Shown: piece after piece, positions 56,322 to 64,000 of the stretch
Layout of the letters: each line of letters begins with the position of its first letter
How positions within the stretch are numbered: position 1 is the stretch's first letter
DNA from: Actinomycetes bacterium
GTDB taxonomy: Bacteria; Actinomycetota; Actinomycetes; Actinomycetales; Microbacteriaceae
DNA length: 64,000 nucleotides
Assembly (NCBI GenBank): GCA_029779645.1
Contig: JAKPAC010000012.1
Location: 186,001-250,000, forward strand
Direction of reading: 5' to 3'
Translations under genes and position numbers: made by a program
The notes under the pieces: generated by a model
What the model was told of the DNA's origin: nothing
The model's input: the letters and a program-made list of their open reading frames with translations, nothing else
Databases searched by the model: none

Positions 56322-58075
56322 CAGGCCTCTCCCCCCTTCGTGTCGTTCGTGCTGCTTGCGGGAGGCTCGCTCGCCTTCGCGCCGCGTGCACTCAGCGCCT
56401 GCTCGGCCTGCTTGCGCTCGGCGATGGTCTGCCGACGCTCGGCCTCGCCGCGCGAGCGGGACGCGCGGGCGGCCTTGCCCTGCGAAGCCGCTGCGCCGAC
56501 CGGCGCGCGGAACTGCGCGCGGCCGCGGTACACGGCGCCGAGGGCGGTGGGGTCAAGGCCCGAGAGCGGGTGCCCGCCGCCGAAGAAGCTGGTGCGCGAG
56601 AGCAGCTGCATGATCGGGTGCGTGAAGATGATGAAGATCAGGATGTCGATCAGGGTCGTGAGGCCCAGGGTGAACGCGAATCCCTTGACCGTGGCATCCG
56701 CCAGGATGTAGAGCACGACCGCGGCGAGCACGTTGATGCTCTTCGAGATGTAGATCGTGCGCTTCGCGCGGCCCCAGCCGTCTTCGACCGCGCCGGTGAT
56801 CGACTTGCCGTCGCGCATCTCGTCGCGGATGCGCTCGAAGTACACGATGAACGAGTCGGCGGTGAAGCCGATCGACACGATCAGACCCGCCACGCCGGCC
56901 AGCGAGAGGCGGAAGCCCATGCGCCAGGCGAGGATGCAGATCGCGAGGTAGGTCAGCACCCCCATGACCAGCAGCGAGGCGATGATCACGGTGCCGAGCA
57001 CGCGGTACTGGAACAGCGCGTAGATGCACACCAGCGCGAGGCCGACGAGTCCGGTGATGAGGCCGATCTGCAGCTGCTGGCTGCCGAGCGTCGCCGAGAT
57101 GGTGTCGGAGCTGACGACCTTGAAGCTCAGCGGCAGCGCGCCGTACTTCAGCTGATCGGCGAGGACCTTCGCCGACTCCTGCGTGAACGAGCCCGAGATC
57201 GAGGGCTTGCCGTCGAGGATCAGCCCGTTCATCGAGGGCGCCGAGAGCACGTAGCCGTCGAGCACGAACGCGAACTGGTCGAGCGGCGGCTGCGCGCCGT
57301 AGAGGCGCTGGCTGATCTTGCCGAACGTCGAGGTGCCGTCGCTGTCGAAGGCCAGGTTCACCGTCCAGCGGTTCGTCTTCTGGTCGAGACCGTAGGTGGC
57401 GTCGATGATCGACGAGCCCTCCATCTCGACCGGGCCCAGGATGTACTTCTGGAGGCCCTCCGGGTCGCACGTGATCAGTGGCTGGTCATGCGGCTGGCTG
57501 GCGGGGTCGTTGCTCGGGTCCGCGCAGTCGAACGCGAGGTACTGCGCCTCCAGCGCGGGGGTGATCCACGCGATGTCGCTGGCGTTGCTCGGCTGCGTCG
57601 ACGGCGTGGCCTGCAGCGTGGGGTCGGGCGAGGGATACGGCGTCATGTTGCCGTCCTCGCCGACGAAGGTGTTCGAGGTCTGCCCCGAGACGAACAGCAC
57701 GGGGCGCAGCTGCAGCTGCGCGCTCGCCTCGATGCGGTTGCGGGTGTCTTCGTCGGCGGAGCCGGGGATCTGCACAACGATGTTGCGGCCACCCTCGGTC
57801 GTGATCTCGGTCTCGCCCACGCCCGAGGCATCCACGCGCTGGCGGATGATGGTCGCCGCCTGATCGAGCTGCTCCTGAGAGATCTGCTCGCCGTCCTGGC
57901 TCTGGGCCTCGAGCACGATCTGGGTGCCGCCCTGCAGGTCGAGCGCGAGGGCGGGCGCCCACGAGCTGACGCCGAGCGCCACGCCGATCGCATTGATGCC
58001 GAACAGCGACCCGGTGATGATCAGGAGGCCGAGGAGTGCGCGCCACGCGCGTTTGACGGGGGTGGAAGTCGCCAC
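56321..58075 (-). CDS. secD: protein translocase subunit SecD
   Basis: Larger partner of SecF. The 584-residue protein has an N-terminal helix, the LDLQGGTQIVLEAQ motif at the start of the periplasm-facing domain, the domain itself (about 60-320), and five C-terminal helices (about 330-505; GLIVSIGFTADSFIVYFERIRDEMRDG is the conserved cytosolic loop). A basic, Ala/Arg/Glu-rich cytosolic tail of about 75 residues follows, long for the family but common in actinobacteria. GTG start; 58 bases past yajC. Confidence 0.96.
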   Translation of the reverse strand: MATSTPVKRAWRALLGLLIITGSLFGINAIGVALGVSSWAPALALDLQGGTQIVLEAQSQDGEQISQEQLDQAATIIRQRVDASGVGETEITTEGGRNIVVQIPGSADEDTRNRIEASAQLQLRPVLFVSGQTSNTFVGEDGNMTPYPSPDPTLQATPSTQPSNASDIAWITPALEAQYLAFDCADPSNDPASQPHDQPLITCDPEGLQKYILGPVEMEGSSIIDATYGLDQKTNRWTVNLAFDSDGTSTFGKISQRLYGAQPPLDQFAFVLDGYVLSAPSMNGLILDGKPSISGSFTQESAKVLADQLKYGALPLSFKVVSSDTISATLGSQQLQIGLITGLVGLALVCIYALFQYRVLGTVIIASLLVMGVLTYLAICILAWRMGFRLSLAGVAGLIVSIGFTADSFIVYFERIRDEMRDGKSITGAVEDGWGRAKRTIYISKSINVLAAVVLYILADATVKGFAFTLGLTTLIDILIFIIFTHPIMQLLSRTSFFGGGHPLSGLDPTALGAVYRGRAQFRAPVGAAASQGKAARASRSRGEAERRQTIAERKQAEQALSARGAKASEPPASSTNDTKGGEA

Positions 58076-58133
58076 GGAGTGTCAGCTTTCTACGCTGCCC
58101 GGGCGATCCACACCTGGGCGGGAGCGGGTCAGA

Positions 58134-58514
58134 TCAGTCGTCGGACTTCTTATCGCGCTCGGTGGCATCGGTGATCGGGTCGATCGACTCGATGGCGGGC
58201 GCGTCGCTCGGGCTCGGCGCATCGGCACCCTCGATCGGCGTCACGACGCGAAGAATCGCCTGGCTGTGCGTGCGAACCACGACGCCAGGAGCGAGCTCGA
58301 TCAGCGCCGGCTCGTCGAGGTTGTCGGGGTCGTACGCCACGATGGTGCCGTACAGCCCGCCCTGCAGAAGCACCTCAGCACCGGGAACGGTGTTGCGACG
58401 CATGGTCTCCTGCTCGGCCTTGTGCTTCGCCATGCGCCGGCGCTGGCTGACGAACATGAAGACGAGGAGCAGTGCGAGGACGATCAGCAGACCGTACTGT
58501 GCGAAGAAATCCAT
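58134..58514 (-). CDS. yajC: Sec accessory membrane protein YajC
   Basis: Small partner of the SecDF complex. The 126-residue protein has one N-terminal membrane helix (about 6-22; YGLLIVLALLLVFMFVSQRRR), then the YajC core (NTVPGAEVLLQGGLYGTIVAYD; VVVRTHSQAILRVV) and an acidic, Pro/Ser/Asp-rich tail. ATG at 58514. The 88 bases between ruvB and yajC hold a short perfect stem (CTTTGGC 58578-58584 with GCCAAAG 58592-58598), too weak to call a terminator firmly. Confidence 0.93.
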   Translation of the reverse strand: MDFFAQYGLLIVLALLLVFMFVSQRRRMAKHKAEQETMRRNTVPGAEVLLQGGLYGTIVAYDPDNLDEPALIELAPGVVVRTHSQAILRVVTPIEGADAPSPSDAPAIESIDPITDATERDKKSDD

Positions 58515-58602
58515 GCGGTGTGATGCCTTTCAGAGGTGCGCGGGTCGCGCGGGCCGACGAGCGGATCGCCGGGGAATCTTTGGCCAGATAAGCCAAAGGA
58601 AA

Positions 58603-59628
58603 TTATAGGTCATGCATGTCGAGCGTGTGCTCTGACGAGCCCACTCCCAGGTGATCGTAGGCAAGCGCGGTGGCGATGCGACCGCGCGGCGTCCGGCCCA
58701 TGAAGCCGATGCGGACGAGGTACGGCTCGACCACGCTCTCGATCGTCTCGGGCTCTTCGCCGACCGTCACCGCGAGGGTGTTCAGCCCCACCGGGCCGCC
58801 GCGGAATCGGCGGATCAGCGCGTCCAGCACCGCCCGGTCGAGACGGTCGAGGCCGATCGCGTCCACGTCGTAGAGCTCGAGCGCCGCGTGCACCGACTCG
58901 GGCGCGCCCCCGGTGTCGTGCACCAGCATGTAGTCGCGCACGCGCCGCAGCAGGCGGTTCGCGATGCGGGGCGTGCCCCGCGAGCGACGCGCGATCTCGG
59001 CGCGCCCCGCCGGCGGGATGTCGACGCCGAGCACGATCGCCGAGCGTTCGACGACCCGCTCGAGCTCGCCGGCGTCATAGAACTCGAGGTGCGCGGTGAA
59101 CCCGAAGCGGTCGCGCAGCGGGTTCGGCAGCAGGCCGGAGCGCGTGGTGGCCCCGACCAGCGTGAAGGGCGCCAGCTCGAGCGCGACGCTCGTCGCCCCG
59201 GCCCCCTTGCCCACCATGATGTCGATGCGGAAGTCCTCCATGGCCAGGTACAGCATCTCCTCCGCCGAGCGCGCCATGCGGTGCACCTCGTCGATGAACA
59301 GCACCTCTCCCGGCGTCAGGCTCGACAGCAGGGCGGCCAGATCGCCAGCGTGCTGGATCGCGGGCCCGCTCGACAGGCGCAGCGGGCGCCCGCTCTCGTG
59401 TGCGACGATCATCGCGAGCGTGGTCTTGCCGAGCCCTGGGGGCCCGGAGAGCAGGATGTGGTCGGGGGCGCGCTCCTGCAGCCGCGCGGCCTCGAGCAGC
59501 AGCTGCAGCTGGCCGCGCACCTTTGTCTGCCCCACGAACTCCGACAGCGACTGCGGGCGCAGCGCGCCCTCGATCGCGAGCTCGGTGTCGCCCTGCGGGT
59601 TCGGGTCGCTGACGTCGTCGTAGCTCAC
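58603..59628 (-). CDS. ruvB: Holliday junction helicase RuvB
   Basis: AAA+ motor that drives branch migration with RuvA. The 341-residue protein shows Walker [15 protein letters not shown], Walker [17 protein letters not shown], sensor 1 [11 protein letters not shown] and the arginine-finger and winged-helix parts ([27 protein letters not shown]). GTG at 59628 overlaps the ruvA stop (GTGA). Longer upstream reading belongs to the ruvA region. Stop is TAA at 58603. Confidence 0.97.
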   Translation of the reverse strand: MSYDDVSDPNPQGDTELAIEGALRPQSLSEFVGQTKVRGQLQLLLEAARLQERAPDHILLSGPPGLGKTTLAMIVAHESGRPLRLSSGPAIQHAGDLAALLSSLTPGEVLFIDEVHRMARSAEEMLYLAMEDFRIDIMVGKGAGATSVALELAPFTLVGATTRSGLLPNPLRDRFGFTAHLEFYDAGELERVVERSAIVLGVDIPPAGRAEIARRSRGTPRIANRLLRRVRDYMLVHDTGGAPESVHAALELYDVDAIGLDRLDRAVLDALIRRFRGGPVGLNTLAVTVGEEPETIESVVEPYLVRIGFMGRTPRGRIATALAYDHLGVGSSEHTLDMHDL

Positions 59629-60245
59629 GCGCGCGCTCCGCCCGGGCGCGCAGGCCCCAGCACCGCGAGCGAGAGGCGCAGCAGCGCGGGCACCGAGAGC
59701 AGATCGGCTGCGGATGCCTCGGCCGACGCCTGCACGATCGCCTCGTTCGCAGTGCGCTCGGGCCAGCCGAGCCCCATCAGGGCCGCTGCGACGGCCGCGC
59801 TCGTCGAGGGCGGCGCATCCGCGACGCTCGGCGCGAATGCCGCCGACGCCGTGAGCTTGCCAGCAAGCGAGACGAGGATCAGCTTGGCGGTCTTCGGGCC
59901 GATGCCGGAGACCTTGCGGAACGGCTTCTCGTCTTCGCTCGCGACGGCGTCCGCAAGCTGGTCGACCGTGAGCGCCGAGAGCACGCCGATCGCCGATCTG
60001 GGCCCGACGCCCGAGACCCCGAGCAGGAGCGCGAACGCGGCGAGCTCGTCGCGCGTCGCGAAGCCGTACAGCGTCAGGGCGTCCTCGCGCACGATCAGCG
60101 AGGTGTGCAGGTGCAGCACGTCGCCGACGCGGGTCGCCTGCGCGAGCGCGGTCGGCACCGACACCGAGAGGCCGACGCCGCCGACCTCGACGATCACGGC
60201 CCCGGCCTCGACATGCACGGCGGGGCCACGGAGCGACGAGATCAT
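59625..60245 (-). CDS. ruvA: Holliday junction protein RuvA
   Basis: Tetrameric junction-binding subunit that loads RuvB. The 206-residue protein has an OB-fold N-terminal domain ([25 protein letters not shown]), two helix-hairpin-helix motifs ([20 protein letters not shown] and [19 protein letters not shown]), and the C-terminal RuvB-binding domain, somewhat diverged. It couples to ruvB by overlap and lies 31 bases after ruvC. Confidence 0.95.
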   Translation of the reverse strand: MISSLRGPAVHVEAGAVIVEVGGVGLSVSVPTALAQATRVGDVLHLHTSLIVREDALTLYGFATRDELAAFALLLGVSGVGPRSAIGVLSALTVDQLADAVASEDEKPFRKVSGIGPKTAKLILVSLAGKLTASAAFAPSVADAPPSTSAAVAAALMGLGWPERTANEAIVQASAEASAADLLSVPALLRLSLAVLGPARPGGARA

Positions 60246-60276
60246 GCCTCAAGCCTAGGTGAGCCCCGAGACATCC

Positions 60277-60972
60277 TCAGCGAGGCACGCGCACCGTCGT
60301 CGGGCGGTGTGCCGGGCGCTTCGCCTGCACCTGGGCCGCCACCTGCGCCGCCGACTTGGGGCGGGATGCGGCCTGTTCGGCCTCCCGCCACGCGCGCATG
60401 GCGGGCGTCTCGCGAGAGGTCGACATCGCGTCGCCGGGCGTCGCGCCGGGCGCGGAGACCCCCGTCGCAAGTGCCGCCGGGGCCCCGCGCCACGCGTGGC
60501 ACAAGGCGAGGGCCAGGGCGTCGGCGGCGTCGGCGGGCTTCGGCAGCTCGTCGAGGCGCAGGATGCGGGCGACCATGGCCTGCACCTGCTTCTTGTCGGC
60601 GCCGCCGTGGCCCGTGATGGCGGCCTTGACCTCTGTGGGCGTGTGCAGCGCGGCGGGCAGGCCGAACTCGGCGCCGACGAGCAGCGCCACCCCGCTCGCC
60701 TGCGCGGTGCCCATGACGGTGCTCGTGTTGTGCTGCGCGAACACCCGCTCCACCGCCAGCACGTGGGGCTCGAACGACTCGACCGCGGACCGGATGCCGT
60801 CGGCCACCAGCAGCAGCCGCTGCGCGAGCGGCAGTTCCAGGGCCGAGCGAATCACCCCGACGTGCACCAGGCTGGCCGAGCGGTTGGGCGCGACATCGAC
60901 GATCCCGACGCCGCAGCGGGTGAGACCGGGATCGATCCCGATCACCCGCAGCGTCGAGCCTCGCGAAACCAT
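60277..60972 (-). CDS. ruvC: crossover junction endonuclease RuvC
   Basis: Resolves Holliday junctions. The 231-residue protein has the first catalytic Asp in [18 protein letters not shown], the Glu in VLAVERVF, and late Asp pair in [15 protein letters not shown]. The resolvase core ends near residue 165. A basic, Ala/Arg/Pro/Thr-rich tail of about 60 residues follows ([20 protein letters not shown]), longer than E. coli RuvC. ATG at 60972. Upstream gap of 146 bases to yebC, with no recognisable gene or terminator. Confidence 0.95.
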   Translation of the reverse strand: MVSRGSTLRVIGIDPGLTRCGVGIVDVAPNRSASLVHVGVIRSALELPLAQRLLLVADGIRSAVESFEPHVLAVERVFAQHNTSTVMGTAQASGVALLVGAEFGLPAALHTPTEVKAAITGHGGADKKQVQAMVARILRLDELPKPADAADALALALCHAWRGAPAALATGVSAPGATPGDAMSTSRETPAMRAWREAEQAASRPKSAAQVAAQVQAKRPAHRPTTVRVPR

Positions 60973-61118
60973 GTCGTCAGGCTAACCCGCGAGCCGTCGT
61001 CGAGCCGCGCGCGACACCCTGGCCGCACGCAGTCGCACGTGGAGGAGGTCGCACCGGCGCAGAGCCGGCCCAGCGCCAGAGCCGCAGCCACCCGCCGCGG
61101 AGCCGGACGATTCGGCGG

Positions 61119-61877
61119 CTACGCGTCGGACTCGAGCTCGGCCTGGACCTCGGCGGTCAGGTCGAAGTTCGAGTAGACGTTCTGCACGTCGTCGCTGTCT
61201 TCGAGCACGTCGATGAGGTGGAAGATCTTGCGCGCCGTCGCGGCGTCGATCTCGACCTTGAGCGTCGGCACGAACTCGGCGTCGGCCGACTCGTAGTCGA
61301 TGCCCGCCTCCTGCAGCGCCGTGCGCACCTTGACCATGTCGCTCGGGTCGGTGATGATCTCGAATCCCGAGGCGTGCGGCTCGACCTCTTCGGCGCCGGC
61401 CTCGAGCACCGCCATCATGACGTCGTCCTCGTTCGTGTGCTCGGCGCTCACAACGATCACGCCCTTGCGGTGGAAGTTGTAGGCGACGCTGCCCGGGTCG
61501 GCCATGGTGCCGCCGTTGCGGGTCATCGCGGTGCGCACCTCGGCGGCCGCGCGGTTCTTGTTGTCGGTGAGGCACTCGATCAGCAGCGCGACGCCGTTGG
61601 GCCCGTAGCCCTCGTACATGATCGTCGTGTACTCGATCGACTCACCGGTGAGCCCCGCACCTCGCTTGATCGCGCGATCGATGTTGTCGTTGGGGACGGA
61701 GGTCTTCTTCGCCTTCTGCACGGCGTCGACCAGCGTCGGGTTGCCGGCGAGGTCCGCACCGCCCATCTTCGCGGCAACTTCGATGTTCTTGATGAGCTTG
61801 GCGAACGACTTGGCACGGCGCGAGTCGAGGACCGCCTTCTTGTGCTTGGTCGTTGCCCACTTTGAATGTCCAGCCAT
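61119..61877 (-). CDS. yebC: YebC/PmpR-family protein
   Basis: Conserved protein of the YebC family; members bind DNA and some help the ribosome at difficult sequences. The 252-residue protein begins [23 protein letters not shown] and shows [43 protein letters not shown], and an acidic C-terminal domain. It lies ahead of ruvCAB, the usual actinobacterial order. Whether this copy acts on transcription or translation cannot be told. Confidence 0.95.
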   Translation of the reverse strand: MAGHSKWATTKHKKAVLDSRRAKSFAKLIKNIEVAAKMGGADLAGNPTLVDAVQKAKKTSVPNDNIDRAIKRGAGLTGESIEYTTIMYEGYGPNGVALLIECLTDNKNRAAAEVRTAMTRNGGTMADPGSVAYNFHRKGVIVVSAEHTNEDDVMMAVLEAGAEEVEPHASGFEIITDPSDMVKVRTALQEAGIDYESADAEFVPTLKVEIDAATARKIFHLIDVLEDSDDVQNVYSNFDLTAEVQAELESDA

Positions 61878-61887
61878 GCGGGTCAGT

Positions 61888-62427
61888 TTAGCTGTTGGCG
61901 ACGCCCAGCACCCGCTCCAGCGTCCGCACGTTGCGGCTTGTCGTGCTCGCCTTGAATCTGCGCGCGGCGAGCAGCTTCGCGAACGGCGTGCTCGTGCTCT
62001 CGCCCTTCGCCGGGTTCCAGTACAGCGTGCCGTCGACGAGCCGCACCGGATCGATCGCCGAATCCATGGATGCCGCGGCCGCCGCGAGCTCCTCGAGCAC
62101 CGCCCCGTCCGAGCCGAAGATCACCATCGGCTGCCGGCCCGCGTCGCTCGCGTCGAAGGGAAACGCGCGGGCGGCGGCATCCACCTGCCCTGCCGTGCAG
62201 AGCACGATCCACGCCTCGTAGTCGAACGCGGCGCGGAGCGCCCGCTCGATCGCGAGCTTCAGCTCGGCGTGCGCGCGTCCATCGGGGGCGAACACCACGT
62301 TGCCGCTGGCGAGCACCGTGCGCGCGTCGTCGAGCCCGAGGCCGATGAAGACCTCGCGCAGGGGCGCGCTGCGGATCGTGATGCCGCCGACGTTCACGCC
62401 GCGCAGAAATGCCACCCAGTCGCCCAT
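61888..62427 (-). CDS. DUF1697 protein
   Basis: A 179-residue protein starting [25 protein letters not shown], the typical DUF1697 opening (LRGINVGG). It also shows [13 protein letters not shown] and a late [37 protein letters not shown]. Family function is unknown. ATG at 62427 is chosen because family-like sequence starts there. It lies 10 bases before yebC and about 90 bases after pdxT, an unusual insertion between pdxT and yebC. Confidence 0.9.
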   Translation of the reverse strand: MGDWVAFLRGVNVGGITIRSAPLREVFIGLGLDDARTVLASGNVVFAPDGRAHAELKLAIERALRAAFDYEAWIVLCTAGQVDAAARAFPFDASDAGRQPMVIFGSDGAVLEELAAAAASMDSAIDPVRLVDGTLYWNPAKGESTSTPFAKLLAARRFKASTTSRNVRTLERVLGVANS

Positions 62428-62519
62428 GCCCACATTGTGCACCGGGTCGACGACGCGACGCCAGACGCGGCCGCCGGCGCGACCGGGGCGCGTGACCCGG
62501 CGCGGGCTCGCCGTGGTGC

Positions 62520-63105
62520 CTATGCGCGGGCGCGCACCCGCGCGAGGAACCGCTCGTGCAGGCGCGGCTCCCCCGACACCTCGGGGTGGAACGACGTGCC
62601 CATGAGCGCGCCCTGCTCGACCCCGACGATACGGCCGTCGTCCAGGGTCAGGATCGCGGTGGCCGCGGGCCCGAGCGCCGCGACGATCGGGGCGCGGATG
62701 AAGGTCGCGTGCAGGGGCGGCCCGCCCAGCGCCGGCGCATCGATGAGGGTCTCGAACGACTCCACCTGCGGCCCGAAGGCATTGCGCTGCACCGTGACGT
62801 CGAGGCCGCCGATGGTCTGCTGCCCGGGCGCGGCGCCCTCGATCCGGTCGGCGAGCATGATGAGGCCGGCGCACGTGCCGTAGGCCGGCATGCCGGCGGC
62901 GATCCGCTCGCGCAGGGGCTCCAGCATCCCGAACATCCTCGTGAGCTTGTCGATCACGCTCGACTCGCCGCCGGGAATGACCAGCCCGTCTACCCGGGCG
63001 AGCTCGGCGGGATGTCGCACCAGGGCGACATCCGCGCCGAGCGAGGCGAGCATCTCGGCATGCTCGCGCACATCGCCCTGATAGGCGAGGACTCCGACCT
63101 GCGGC

Positions 63106-63116
<11 letters not shown>
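62520..63116 (-). CDS. pdxT: pyridoxal 5'-phosphate synthase glutaminase subunit
   Basis: Supplies ammonia from glutamine to PdxS for PLP synthesis. The 198-residue class I amidotransferase has [28 protein letters not shown], the nucleophile Cys in [13 protein letters not shown], and His/Glu in [17 protein letters not shown] at 63116 lies inside the pdxS 3' end (11-base overlap). The longer open frame upstream is not family-like. Confidence 0.96.
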
Positions 63117-63996
<880 letters not shown>

Positions 63997-64000
63997 GAGT

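Noticed and set aside
58578..58598. Hairpin between ruvB and yajC as a terminator
   Set aside because: Only a 7-bp stem with a 7-base loop and no T run, inside what looks like a single operon.

Overview
The window looks like a chromosomal housekeeping segment of a high-GC actinobacterium, most likely Micrococcales and probably Microbacteriaceae. The evidence is a very GC-rich sequence, frequent GTG starts, an ANTAR-type PdtaR regulator, a PriA without helicase motifs, the mIHF module fused to guanylate kinase, the HGxxPAAW and Trp-operon membrane proteins between trpE and trpC, and an actinobacterial gene order throughout. I cannot fix the genus. No insertion sequence, prophage, CRISPR array, rRNA gene or obvious island is present, and no stretch longer than about 250 bases lacks a gene.

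Layout. 1-1,060: end of a PaaI-type thioesterase, a palindromic terminator, pdtaR and tRNA-Leu(CAA). 1,059-9,718 (minus strand): pyk, gltD, gltB and lgt. 9,790-17,389 (minus): one tightly packed his-trp unit read as hisE, hisG, hisF, hisI, trpE, two small membrane proteins, trpC, trpB, trpA; trpD, trpF and hisA are not here. 17,445-24,382 (minus): rpe, rsmB, fmt, helicase-dead priA, metK, rpoZ. CoaBC, which I would expect between rpoZ and metK, is missing. 24,488-34,112 (minus): pyrimidine operon pyrR-pyrB-pyrC-(PH-like membrane protein)-carA-carB-pyrF-gmk, preceded by a near-canonical PyrR RNA-binding loop that runs up to the pyrR ribosome binding site.

34,147-36,821 holds two less ordinary genes: a DUF1648-type membrane protein and a metallo-beta-lactamase-fold protein with a C-terminal Rieske iron-sulphur domain. 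36,906-47,914 (minus): rpsD, a small membrane protein, alaS, ruvX, mltG, aroE, aroC, aroK, aroB, aroQ, efp, nusB. 48,101-53,014: rarA (minus), then a short plus-strand run: a single-pass membrane protein that resembles the N-terminus of a membrane cyclophilin but lacks the enzyme domain, a DUF349 coiled-coil protein, a P-loop kinase-like protein, and a protein resembling AbiEi-type antitoxins whose stop codon interlocks with that of rel. 53,011-63,996 (minus): pdxS, pdxT, DUF1697, yebC, ruvC, ruvA, ruvB, yajC, secD, secF, rel.

Most of the region is therefore conserved biosynthesis (Glu, Trp, His, shikimate, pyrimidine, PLP), translation, recombination and secretion. The points most worth following are the Rieske/MBL fusion, the mIHF-Gmk fusion, the PyrR leader, the missing coaBC, the coding minisatellite in priA, the truncated cyclophilin-like protein, and the AbiEi-like gene interlocked with rel.
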